DNA from: Tuwongella immobilis
Lineage (GTDB): Bacteria > Planctomycetota > Planctomycetia > Gemmatales > Gemmataceae
Assembly (NCBI RefSeq): GCF_901538355.1
Contig: NZ_LR593887.1
Coordinates: 62,001-126,000, forward strand
Direction of reading: 5' to 3'
DNA: 64,000 nt
Made by a program: the position numbers and the translations under genes
Notes under the pieces: generated by a model
What the model saw: the letters and a program-made list of their open reading frames with translations, nothing else
Database searches by the model: none
Told to the model about the DNA's origin: nothing
Shown: piece by piece, positions 43,593 through 53,100 of the stretch
Layout: every line of letters starts with the position of its first letter
Numbering within the stretch: position 1 is the stretch's first letter

Positions 43593-43644
43593 CTCTCCCC
43601 ACCACAACTTGACGACTCACCACCCCACAACCGGGAGCGACACC

Positions 43645-44274
43645 TTGAGCGGTGACAAAACCTGGCTGCTGTATGTGCTTCTCGCAGGCCTTTCCTGGGG
43701 TACTTACGTCCCACTGATTTTTTACGGCGGAACCGAACTCGGGGGCAAACCCTCCGCACGGCTCATGGCCATTCTTTGCGTGGGAATCGCCTACTTCGTC
43801 ATCGCAGTGCTGTTCCCATTGGGGTTGTTCCTCAGCGGGAAGGAACAATGGCCCGAAATGCGGACCAACGGCTTGCTCTTTTCTGGCTTGGCCGGGGTCG
43901 CTGGGGCGGTTGGTGCCATCTGCGTGATTTTCGCCACGAAAGCGGCGGTCGCCGCAGCCAAGGGCGAAGGGCTGGATCCATCCACCTTCAAAATGTACAT
44001 TGCTCCGCTGATTTTCTCGCTGGCACCACTCATCAATGTGCTGGTGAGTTTGGTTTGGCATCCAAACACGGAAACGGCGTTCCACTTTGAACTGAAATCC
44101 TTGCCAGGATGGAAGTTATGGGTGGGTGTGCTTCTGGTGGCTGCGGGGACATTCTTGGTGCTGTTCTCCAAGGAAGAATCCGAAGGCAAACCAAAAGCCG
44201 CTGCTCCCAGCGCTGCCCCGGCAGTGGCTGCGACGTCGGCTCCCGCTCCCACGGAACCCCCTGCCAAATCATGA
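43645..44274 (+). CDS. Multi-span membrane protein, DMT/EamA-like
   Basis: The 209-residue protein has about five to six hydrophobic spans. It begins TWLLYVLLAGLSWGTYVPLI, a pattern seen in small-molecule permeases of the drug/metabolite (sugar-GRP) group, with further spans at about 40-60, 80-100, 120-140 and 155-172. The C-terminus is a 35-residue Ala/Pro/Lys-rich tail. It is half the usual size for a GRP-type permease, so it may act as a dimer. TTG at 43645 is chosen as start because GGGAG lies 7 nt upstream. The next gene overlaps its stop (ATGA). Confidence 0.65.
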   Translation: MSGDKTWLLYVLLAGLSWGTYVPLIFYGGTELGGKPSARLMAILCVGIAYFVIAVLFPLGLFLSGKEQWPEMRTNGLLFSGLAGVAGAVGAICVIFATKAAVAAAKGEGLDPSTFKMYIAPLIFSLAPLINVLVSLVWHPNTETAFHFELKSLPGWKLWVGVLLVAAGTFLVLFSKEESEGKPKAAAPSAAPAVAATSAPAPTEPPAKS

Positions 44275-44717
44275 CTGCGACGCCGGAACCACTCTCGGCG
44301 GCTGAGGCCGTCGAGCGATGCAACCTCGTCCTTGCTCATGCCTGGATGATCCGCACGTTTCTCAAGCATGCGGATGATGTTCAGGAAGTTCCGGAAATGC
44401 TCGAAGTCCCCCGCTTGCTGTTCGACACCATTCGCGCGGTCGAACCAGCTCGCGAGCGTGGGGACTATGCCGAGTACCTTCGCCGACTTCGCGGCAAACT
44501 TTCCAAAATTCGCAAAGTCTCGGAAATGTTCTCCCGCGAATTCCGCAACTACTCCGTCCACACCAATTTCGAAATGGCCGCCCTTTCGCTGCAAGGCGTC
44601 GTCAAACACCTCGAAGCAATCTTCGCCCACCCCATCGAATATCCCCCCGCACCGACCGATCCCCCACCCACTGACACTGCACCGACTGACGCTGCATCCG
44701 AATCGCAGGATTCGTGA
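44271..44717 (+). CDS. Small hypothetical protein, helical
   Basis: The 148-residue protein overlaps the preceding membrane-protein stop by 4 bp (ATGA at 44271-44274), so it is translationally coupled to it. The first 115 residues form amphipathic helices (AVERCNLVLAHAWMIRTFLK, YLRRLRGKLSKIRKVSEMFS). The tail is Pro/Thr/Ala-rich. It has no signal peptide and is probably cytoplasmic. No family recognised. Confidence 0.65.
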   Translation: MTATPEPLSAAEAVERCNLVLAHAWMIRTFLKHADDVQEVPEMLEVPRLLFDTIRAVEPARERGDYAEYLRRLRGKLSKIRKVSEMFSREFRNYSVHTNFEMAALSLQGVVKHLEAIFAHPIEYPPAPTDPPPTDTAPTDAASESQDS

Positions 44718-44817
44718 TGCGGTCCCGCGATTGAGGTGAAGGAATCGGTGCGGTTCTGCGATGGAGCGGTGGACCAGGTCGATTCCTTCGGGATGCGAAT
44801 GTCGTGGAAATTTGTGA

Positions 44818-45330
44818 TTATTTGCCGTTCATGCGAATGACGGCTTCTTTGCTGGCCGAATCCGCGGGGAAGAGTTTTTTCAGCTTTGAGGTATCGACCT
44901 GTTTCACCTGGGGGAATTGCTTGGTGAATTCGGGGTTTTTCAACAGCGATGGCAATTCTTTTTTCAGCGATTCCATTTGAGCGGTTGGTTTGGGTTTGTC
45001 CAGATTCCAGGCACATTCCAGCAACACGCCAGCACTGGCTTGTCCTTCGCCGAAGATAATCGTATTGCCCGATACCGAGAAGCCGATAAACACAAACGCT
45101 GTCATGTACGGGCTTTTGGGTTTGGTTCCCAGCGCCGCCACATCAACCACAATCGGGCACATGCCGGCTTCCAATTTGGTCAATGGGCTGAGTCGCGTGC
45201 TCAGACTGCCGCAGGCTTGTAACTTGATGGTGCATTCCACATCGTCTGCCCGCACGGCTGAGGTGCTCAGTAGCCCCAGCAGGATCGCCAGCGCGGAAAC
45301 TCGCAGGTGGTGGTGGTGCAGAAATCGCAT
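44818..45330 (-). CDS. Secreted hypothetical protein
   Basis: The 170-residue protein has a signal peptide (1-28, MRFLHHHHLRVSALAILLGL then LSTSAVRA) and a beta-rich body with three Cys. Segments such as MTAFVFIGFSVSGNTIIFGE and a Lys-rich C-terminus are seen. It is likely periplasmic. I do not recognise a family. Confidence 0.65.
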   Translation of the reverse strand: MRFLHHHHLRVSALAILLGLLSTSAVRADDVECTIKLQACGSLSTRLSPLTKLEAGMCPIVVDVAALGTKPKSPYMTAFVFIGFSVSGNTIIFGEGQASAGVLLECAWNLDKPKPTAQMESLKKELPSLLKNPEFTKQFPQVKQVDTSKLKKLFPADSASKEAVIRMNGK

Positions 45331-45450
45331 GATTGTTGCTCCAAACGGGTGCTAAATTCGATCAAGCAAAGATTGATTCGCCGGGCCATCTCGCCGATTG
45401 CCGATCCCAGCTTGGTATTTCGCCGGGATCGTCCAAAATTCCGCGATCGC

Positions 45451-46767
45451 TCAGTGGCGCAATCGCGGAATGAGGTCCATCAGAATGCGATGCTGGAATC
45501 GCAGCACGCACGATTCTTGAAATTGCCGCACACCGTAGATCCACGCCATCAGAATGAGACTTAATAATAGACTGACGAGCGTCGTATCAAAGGCGGTACC
45601 CAGGCTGAGCGAAACCGTCTGAATCGCCTCGCGCTGGAGTTCGCTATTCTGCGTGACCATGTCGCCAGCGCTCAGCAGGGCGGAACCGACCCCCAGAACG
45701 GTACCGACGAAGCCCAAACTGGGAATCGCGTAGGCCAGATAGAGCAGCGATCCCATCTCGGAATCGATGCGGCGGAGTCGGTGTTGCACGTACTGATCCA
45801 GTGCGCCAGCGGCTTGGTTGCGGTCGCGGATGTTGTTGGCCTTCAGTTCGCCAAGCAGGTAGCCATCGTAGGTCACGCGGAGCATTTCCGAGGCGAGACA
45901 ATGACCATGGCTGGGGCGCGGCGTGTGAATGCGCTCCAACTCGGCGACAATCTGATTCCCAAACAGGCAATACTCGTTGGATTCTCGCGCGGCTTCCAAG
46001 CGAACGCCCTGCGTGGAATCGACGAAGGGGAATAACCCTTCCGGTTGGTTGGATGCTTGTGCGACCGAGCGGAATCGACGTGCGGCCCGTTCCTCGAAGA
46101 CGACGCCTTCGACCCAGCGACGCAGCACGATCATCATGGCCATCACAAAGGCCACGGTGGTCAGCCATTGCACCCAGCCGTTGACCCAGCGCATGACGCG
46201 GAAGGGCACCCAGCGCATGATTTCGCCGTAGGTGTTGCCGAAGTGCCGCAGCAGCACCTCGCGGGCTTGGTCATCATCGGGAAAGGTGGGGCGGCCAAGC
46301 GATTCGGGATTCGTCGCAGATTGAGAGGGGGCATCTCGATCTTGAAACAGCAATCGTCGCAGCGATCGCTCGCGGAGCATCCCTTGGATGGGCACACCCA
46401 GCGCGGTGGCCACACGATCGAACGGATCCAAGTCGCTGGTCTGAAACAAGTTGTGGAGAAAATCGTCGGTGCGGGCATCGTTCGCGGCCCAGGCGGTTTT
46501 CGACAGCAGATCGATACTGTTGAGATCGTCCTGGCGAATGCCCAGCCGCGTGGGGTCGAGTTGACCCGACGAGTTGAGCAGCGATTTCAGGCCGGGCACG
46601 CCTTTTTCGTTCCAGATGAGGTCGGATCGAATCCACTGCACGCCTATTTTCCGCATGGCGGAATTGATCGCCAACAGCTCGAAATTCGCCATCAAGCCGC
46701 CCAATAGCACGAGCAGAATGACCCAATTGGGCATGGCGAAGATGCGGCGTTTCAGAAATCGCGTCAT
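45451..46767 (-). CDS. MotA/TolQ/ExbB-like proton channel protein
   Basis: The 438-residue protein has an N-terminal span (about 13-31), a large soluble part, and further spans near 195-215, 340-362 and 388-410. The C-terminal part carries the MotA_ExbB pattern: LLYLAYAIPSLGFVGTVLGV followed by GTAFDTTLVSLLLSLILMAW, with Thr residues where ExbB/TolQ have channel threonines. This family forms the pentameric stator that uses the proton gradient to drive an ExbD/TolR-type partner. It is much longer than ExbB (about 240 aa). Its ATG overlaps the previous gene's stop (46764-46767). It is the last gene of the five-gene unit that begins with the giant protein. Confidence 0.8.
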   Translation of the reverse strand: MTRFLKRRIFAMPNWVILLVLLGGLMANFELLAINSAMRKIGVQWIRSDLIWNEKGVPGLKSLLNSSGQLDPTRLGIRQDDLNSIDLLSKTAWAANDARTDDFLHNLFQTSDLDPFDRVATALGVPIQGMLRERSLRRLLFQDRDAPSQSATNPESLGRPTFPDDDQAREVLLRHFGNTYGEIMRWVPFRVMRWVNGWVQWLTTVAFVMAMMIVLRRWVEGVVFEERAARRFRSVAQASNQPEGLFPFVDSTQGVRLEAARESNEYCLFGNQIVAELERIHTPRPSHGHCLASEMLRVTYDGYLLGELKANNIRDRNQAAGALDQYVQHRLRRIDSEMGSLLYLAYAIPSLGFVGTVLGVGSALLSAGDMVTQNSELQREAIQTVSLSLGTAFDTTLVSLLLSLILMAWIYGVRQFQESCVLRFQHRILMDLIPRLRH

Positions 46768-47585
46768 GATCGAGACTCCGACGGGGTGAGTCGTTCCGCA
46801 ACGAGTTGTTCGATGGTGTCATCTGCCAGATGTTGCTCCGGTGGCAGCCATGCCGTGGAATTGGTCCGCGGTGGCGCGATCATCGCACGGGGAAGGGCTG
46901 CGCGATGCTCCGGGGGCACCTGATTCAAGTCGATGACCAATCGGACCGGATGCCGATTCTGGAGCGGGCGATGCCACGCTGCATGGAGCGAATTCCACCG
47001 TTCCGGAACCGCCAAAAATTGTGGCACCAGCGATTCCGGCAGATGCTGAGCGGGAATCCACCCGTGATGCAACACGTTTAACTGCATGGGGTTGGGGTGA
47101 TTCGGCGGCCAGACGATGATGCGGAGTTGCGCCAATTGCAGGAGACATTCGGCCAGGGATTCGGGTACGAGTTCTGTAAACTTGGCGGGGATGCGGTTGG
47201 CCCAACCGATCGGGGATTCATCGAGTGCGGCTTCGAGCGACTGCGGAGCGGTGAGTGCCTGATGCAGCAGCCAGGAGCAGAATTCACGCATCGGGCGATG
47301 CGGCCACCGATAGAGCGCATGCCTCCGAGCAAAGCAATCGGCGGCATGCGACCACGCCATCGCCAAGAAATCCGGCGAATCTGTATCGATATCAACGGTC
47401 GGATTGCACGCCTCGTCCAGCGATTGCAGCGTGAGAAATCGCCACTGCGGATGGGCGGTCACAAGCGGTTCCGGCGATTGAAGCAGTCGCGTGGTTGCCT
47501 GCGAATTCACCGGCAGATCCACGGTTGTGTGCCGACGCAGGCGATGACAGCCGCTATTGGGGAACAAATACCAGTTCATGGTCAT
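46764..47585 (-). CDS. Soluble hypothetical protein of the giant-protein operon
   Basis: The 273-residue protein has no signal peptide and no membrane span. It is rich in Trp, Pro, His and Leu (MTMNWYLFPNSGCHRLRRHT at the start), with a helical core (about 90-175). It overlaps its upstream neighbour by 4 bp (ATGA, 47582-47585) and its downstream neighbour by 4 bp, which argues for a job in the same machine, perhaps as a cytoplasmic factor. No family recognised. Confidence 0.65.
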   Translation of the reverse strand: MTMNWYLFPNSGCHRLRRHTTVDLPVNSQATTRLLQSPEPLVTAHPQWRFLTLQSLDEACNPTVDIDTDSPDFLAMAWSHAADCFARRHALYRWPHRPMREFCSWLLHQALTAPQSLEAALDESPIGWANRIPAKFTELVPESLAECLLQLAQLRIIVWPPNHPNPMQLNVLHHGWIPAQHLPESLVPQFLAVPERWNSLHAAWHRPLQNRHPVRLVIDLNQVPPEHRAALPRAMIAPPRTNSTAWLPPEQHLADDTIEQLVAERLTPSESRS

Positions 47586-48766
47586 TTGGCGGCTCTCGAT
47601 TGCGGGGCGGCCTGTGGCGCGGGTGCGGGTGCGGGTTCGGGGGGATAGCCGCCGATCCACACGCCGGGCAGATAATCCGATTCGGCGGGTAACTGGCGAG
47701 CGTAACCGGCAGCGCCGAGAATCAGCCCCTCGCCGATGCCGATGCGAGGATCGAGAATCGCGGGCAACTGCCGAAATAATCCTGGCTGACGGGCCGAATC
47801 GGCGAGCGGATAGCGGGCAATCGGCGGCAGCGCGGTATCGTCAACCCAGGTCAGCACAAATGTGGGCACCCAATTCGCTTCCGTCTGGAAGCTGGTGCGC
47901 TCTCGAAAGCGAATCGATTTCGGGCCTGGCGTTTGAGGCAACGGGTAATGATTGGGCCAACTCGGGAGCCACAAATCGGGCCAATAGAGTTGATTCATCC
48001 GCTGCTGATCCTGGGCACGGGTACTGTTTGCCGGGCGCTTGGCCTGAATCGCCTCGACCTGCAATTCCTGGCGAATGAGCGGCATTCCCGCTCCGTCTGG
48101 CCAGTACGCATCGGCGAAGGTCGCCTGCGTTTGATATCGAGCGGAGCCGGGCCACCCGCTGGAATCGATCCGCAGCCACGCCTCGGCCGTCTGCGTGGCA
48201 TCGGGGCGTTTGGTGCGATTGAGCTGGAAAAAGTACCACCCCTCGGCCAATTCCGACAGGGCCGCATCCACCAGAATCGCCAAATATTGACGCGGCCCCA
48301 CGGTGCGAATGCCGACGACCTCGTACCGCAAATGCGCTCGCGCTTGCGAATCGAACATGGTCAGCCGACGTTGCCCCTGAGCGAGGCGCGGCGAGCCGTT
48401 GGAAATGCCGAGCGGATCGTCACTGGTGACGGCGGAATCGACCTTCAAGGTCGGCAGTTTCAGCGAATACGGCACGCGGGCATCGGTTTGTGCTTGCGAG
48501 ACCGATCGGTGCCGAATCGACAGTTCGATTTCATGCGCCTCCGCAATCGCATCGGCTTGCGGGCTGCCGGGGGCGATTCGGACATTCGGAATGGTGACAT
48601 CGATCCACACCCCGGCGGAGACGGTCAAGAATCGCTCCTTGGCCCCGGCGATACTGGGCCGGGACATGCTGGCGATGAGCAAAAACGAAATCAGAATCGC
48701 GCCGCCCAGGGCACAGCAGAGCAGATCCAGCACGCTCATCGAAAAGACGCGAATGACTTTGGCCAT
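47582..48766 (-). CDS. ExbD/TolR-like single-span protein, copy 2
   Basis: The 394-residue protein has one N-terminal membrane helix, reading MAKVIRVFSMSVLDLLCCAL then GGAILISFLLIAS. Asp14 stands at the membrane entry, where ExbD/TolR have the essential proton-carrying Asp. The rest (about 40-394) is exported, beta-rich and Pro-rich, with a Pro/Ala/Gln tail. It shares the MDLLCCALGG-type segment with the next gene but little else, so the two are distant paralogues. It starts 2 bp after the upstream stop. The ExbD relationship rests on the helix, Asp and context. Confidence 0.65.
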   Translation of the reverse strand: MAKVIRVFSMSVLDLLCCALGGAILISFLLIASMSRPSIAGAKERFLTVSAGVWIDVTIPNVRIAPGSPQADAIAEAHEIELSIRHRSVSQAQTDARVPYSLKLPTLKVDSAVTSDDPLGISNGSPRLAQGQRRLTMFDSQARAHLRYEVVGIRTVGPRQYLAILVDAALSELAEGWYFFQLNRTKRPDATQTAEAWLRIDSSGWPGSARYQTQATFADAYWPDGAGMPLIRQELQVEAIQAKRPANSTRAQDQQRMNQLYWPDLWLPSWPNHYPLPQTPGPKSIRFRERTSFQTEANWVPTFVLTWVDDTALPPIARYPLADSARQPGLFRQLPAILDPRIGIGEGLILGAAGYARQLPAESDYLPGVWIGGYPPEPAPAPAPQAAPQSRAAK

Positions 48767-48768
48767 GA

Positions 48769-50145
48769 TTACCGGGCACCTCCCGGCGCTTCGACTGGCG
48801 GTGCGACTGGCGCTGGGACTGGCGCTGGGACTGGCGGGGCGACTGGGCCAAACCAGACGGGCCGATCCGCCGATAATTCCGCAGGAGATTCCCCCGCCTG
48901 CGGCACCCAACTTCGTTGCCCCCACGGTGGTGTGGAGACGGTCAGCCGAATTGGCACGCGGCGATCCAGCGGCAGATTCGGATCGGTCCCGCCCAATGCC
49001 TGGCCGTAGCGTCTCACGCGAGCCAGCGCTTGGCTGGCATTCGGAAAGCTCTCCGCAATCGGCCCCGAGAGAAGATCCTCCCATTCGAGCCGCTCCTGTG
49101 GGGATGCGCTGCCGGGGAGTTTCCGGTTCGATTGCTCCAACGCCTGCTCAATGGCCTGGAGCATCTGGTTGACTTGCTTCGTGTGCTCTTGCGGAGGCGG
49201 GTTGATTGGCAACAGCGGCACAATCTGTTCCCACCACAGTTTCAACAGGCGTTGATCGCGTGGCGAAATCGCCTGCGGGTCGAAGCCTTTCAGCCAGGTG
49301 ATCCGCTCGAACATGCCGACGGTTTCACGGCGCATCGGTTGCAGATCGCTCATCGACTTCGGAATTGGCCGCGTCAACATCATTGTGACGGGGCGACCGG
49401 CGGAGCGCGGGGGCGTGCGGCCGGGTTTGACTTCGGTTTGCTGCGTATGCACCTCCAACGGAGCGAATTGGCCCATCGCCCATGTCAATTCGTCCTGCAA
49501 GGCGTTGAGTTGTTGTTCCAATCCGCGCGGGTTTAAGACGCTCACCTCGAATCGCCAGAAGGCATCGTGCCGTTTCAGGAGTGTCTGGGAATTCAAGCGT
49601 GCGAATTGATCGGCCAGTAGCGATCGACCCCGTGGAATCGTCAATTCAATGAGCGATCCTTGATCCGTGATCGATCGGGTGAAGAATCCGACGAATCGCT
49701 CGCTGGGTGGGACCGCATCCGCGCGGGGCGGCCCATTCGCCGGTTGTGCCAGATTCTCGGCGGGATTCATGGGGCGATTCCCGGGCGGGCGAATCGACTG
49801 CAAGCGCAAAATCGGCGCGGATTGCGTGATGGCGAACTCCTGCTGGGCGGTCAGCGCGTTGGCTTCCAATCGCGGCGGAAATGCCCGCAACTGCACGGGG
49901 TAACGGGTTCGCCCGTTGATGTGCAAACGAACAATCATTGGTTCGGGTGGCGACCGTTGGAACCCGATATCGGTAGGTACCAGCTTCCTTGCTTCGGGTT
50001 CCTTGGCGGGCAGATCGCTGCTCTTGCTGCGAATGCTGCTCACCAGGCTGGCGAAGAACAGCAACAGCAGCAACAGCCCGCCGAGCGCACAACAGATTAG
50101 ATCGATGAACGAGAGATTCATCGTGTCGATTTCTCGGTCGCTCAT
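48769..50145 (-). CDS. ExbD/TolR-like single-span protein, copy 1
   Basis: The 458-residue protein begins MSDREIDTMNLSFIDLICCA followed by LGGLLLLLLFFASLVSS, one membrane helix with Asp15 at its start, as in ExbD and TolR. The exported part (about 45-458) has Pro-rich linkers, a beta-rich middle and a helical section (about 310-400, QMLQAIEQALEQSNRKL). It ends in a Pro/Val/Ala repeat (PVPAPVPAPVAPPVEAP). It is far larger than ExbD (about 140 aa). The ATG overlaps the giant gene's stop (ATGA, 50142-50145). Confidence 0.65.
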   Translation of the reverse strand: MSDREIDTMNLSFIDLICCALGGLLLLLLFFASLVSSIRSKSSDLPAKEPEARKLVPTDIGFQRSPPEPMIVRLHINGRTRYPVQLRAFPPRLEANALTAQQEFAITQSAPILRLQSIRPPGNRPMNPAENLAQPANGPPRADAVPPSERFVGFFTRSITDQGSLIELTIPRGRSLLADQFARLNSQTLLKRHDAFWRFEVSVLNPRGLEQQLNALQDELTWAMGQFAPLEVHTQQTEVKPGRTPPRSAGRPVTMMLTRPIPKSMSDLQPMRRETVGMFERITWLKGFDPQAISPRDQRLLKLWWEQIVPLLPINPPPQEHTKQVNQMLQAIEQALEQSNRKLPGSASPQERLEWEDLLSGPIAESFPNASQALARVRRYGQALGGTDPNLPLDRRVPIRLTVSTPPWGQRSWVPQAGESPAELSADRPVWFGPVAPPVPAPVPAPVAPPVEAPGGAR

Positions 50146-53100
50146 CGGCCTCGTCCCATCGGATTCGCGGATTGAAACAACCCGCGCGGGTCGGCTTGAT
50201 AGCCGAGCGATGTCGCTGCCCCGGCCTTCCATCGGTCTGCCAGCGAGATCACATCGCGGCTCAGTTGCAGCACAATTTCCCGTGGCTGCGTGAGTTGCTG
50301 AATCTGCGGCGGTGTTTTCAGACGATCCGCTTCGAGTCGGGCGAGAATTGTCTTCATTTCGGTGATGTATCGATCCGACGCTCCGGATGGGGTCGAGAAT
50401 CCCAGGTCGATGTTCCCCTGATCGGCGGTACCGGGGCCGAAAAGGTACCCCCCGCCGTGCGGACTGGGGCCGATCCACCAGATGGTATGCTGGGCCGGTT
50501 GCACGCGACTTCGGGCAATGAAATCGGCTTGGACCATGGGCTGTTCCGCCGCGAAGAATGCTTTCAAATTGGAATCGCGTGGCAATGCAAACTTGCGCCA
50601 GGGAACGCCGGGGATATTCGGATGTTTGGCCTGATCCACCAGCAAGTTCGCGTTCCATGCCCCCGAGTGCTTCACCGGCGGAAGCGATACCAGCAGCACC
50701 GGCGCATCCACCGGCGTATTCATCGGCGCATTCGCATTCAACGGTGCGTTCATCGGCGCATTAGCTTGAGCTTGCGGCTTGGGTCGCACGAGTTGCCAGC
50801 GGGGTTTCACGGGGGCATCCAGTTGCATCAATTCCCGCACCAAGGTCGGTTGTTTCAGCCAGGTTTGGCCTTGCAGGAACGCCGGCGTGGGGGCATCCAA
50901 TGCGAGAAGCGGTTCCTGGGTATGCCAATCCTGACCCGAAAATGGGGCGATGAGTTCGGTGCCGAAGTCCGGTTTGGTCGAGGCCGCCGCCGGTTTCCCC
51001 CCGGTAATGCCCAGCCACAGTGGATACCGGGGCGGCGATTGCGGCGATTCTTCGCTGAGAAATGCAAACCGCGGGTCCGATTGCTTCGCGGCATCATCGT
51101 GCAGTTCCAAGATGGTCACTTTCTGGAAGGCGACCACCGCGGAATTCCCACGCAGGAAGGCCGGTTGCGCACTCGATTGCCGCAGATACGACTGCAATTC
51201 CGGCGGGCAGGCAATCCGCTCCGTGAAATACGGCTCCTCGTTGAGCAGGCGGATGGTCCGATGATCGCGGGACAAGGTCAGCCATCGCAAATGCGGCTGG
51301 TTCTGCGATTCGGTGGACAGCCAATAGACGCCGTTCGCCGCATTTTTGAAACTGTCCAGCATCGCCTGGCGACCGAATGATAGCGCATTGTTCGACCAGA
51401 ACGCATCTTGCGGAAACTGCCCGGCATCGATGGGCGTTTTGCCGTCGGGCAGTGTCGCCAGGAACGGGGCGAACGATGAATCCTTGGTGAGATACCAGAA
51501 CGGATACGGCGCATTCTCGCCCATGGATTTCACCCAGTCCGACAATTTCGCCGCAGTCATGACCACCCGAGCGAGCAGGATCGGCGTTTCCGCATCCGGG
51601 CTGACATCGCGGATCTCCAATGCGGTGGGATCGTTGCGGAGCATTTTCCCGAAGCCAACGGCGCCGCGCACCATCGTCGTCTGTTTCCGATTGGCCGAAA
51701 TGCGAATCAGCCAGCCTTGCCCCTTCGGCTCGATGGGGCCATCCTGCACCAGATACCGTGCCCCGTCGCTGGCCGCCGCCATGGGTGCGCTCCCGGGCGC
51801 GCCAGCCGGAGCAGATGGCGTGGGCGCAGGTGTGGCGTTGGCGGCGGGTTTGGGCGGCATCGGCGGCAGAATCAGCCAGGGGGTATCGGGCGTAGGATGC
51901 TCCAACCATTGTTGAATCAACGCGCTCGCTTTCGCCAGCTCCACCGGTCGTGTGAGCCACTCATTGGCGGCGTCCCACTGGGCGGCACCGGTCATCGCCA
52001 ACGGCTGAATCGTGCGATGATTGCCGACAATCCACAACGGCCCCGCCGAAATCGCCGCTTCATTTGCGGGATTCTGCGGATTTTGGGGATTCTGCGGCTT
52101 CGCGGTCGGCGGCAGATCCTTGGCACGCACCGCCAGCAGATAGTACGGCGGTTGGGTGGTCGTCCACGCCGATTCGAGATTTGCCCCGGCGTGCTGCAAT
52201 ACCGCTTCCAGCGATGCCCCCGTCGCGGCAGCCATCAACCCATCCGCTTCCTGAATGTCGCCTTGCTCGGTCTCGGAAATCACAATCAACCGATCGCCTT
52301 GACGGAAGATTGCTTCCCAGCGGATGCCTTGCTGCCGCAATCGAAGCGGTTCCAGCGGGCGATTCTGCTGCACGACTCGCCGATGAATCGCCTCGTAGAA
52401 TTTCGCGTGCGATGGGAACGATTCCGATTTCAACAGCGGTGCCAAATCCGGCGGAATCGCCTGCAAATTCCGGAGGGCGAACAGCGTCGGGGCGGTGGCA
52501 TCGCGGGGGTGAATCTGCCAGAGCGGATACGGCGTCAGTCGGCCAACCGGGGCCGCCGCCATCGCCTGCTTGAGCGAATTGGCATCCAGCGTGAGCAGGA
52601 CGGAATCCCCCGCACGCTTAAATTTGAAGCCGGGCACCTCACGTTTCGCAGCTGCCGGGTCGTTTCGCAGGAACCCGCCGAGTTGGTCTTGCATCCATTC
52701 CGGCAGCGGCAATTCGATCTCCCGTTTTGCCTGCGGGCCGTTCCCGATTTGCGTGGGAATGACGGTCAATTTCGCTTGGCCAGTTTTCCCACGATCGATG
52801 CCGAGAATATCACCAGGCTCGGCTGGTAATTCCGTCAACGGCCAGAAATTGCGTTGATTCAATCGCGGCGGCAGATCCGGATGCAGGCTCCAACGCTCCG
52901 CATTCATCCACGAATTTCGCACCGCTGGCGACAATCGCTGCACGTTGCGATCAAACGGTGCATACGCTCGCCCATCGGCAGTAATCAACCACCAGGGGTA
53001 ACGCGGGAACCGGGGATCATCCAGCAGTTGTTTACCCAATTGTTGCGAGACCGTCACTGCAGCCAAGGTCTTTTTGCCACCCACTTCGGTGAAGATCCCA

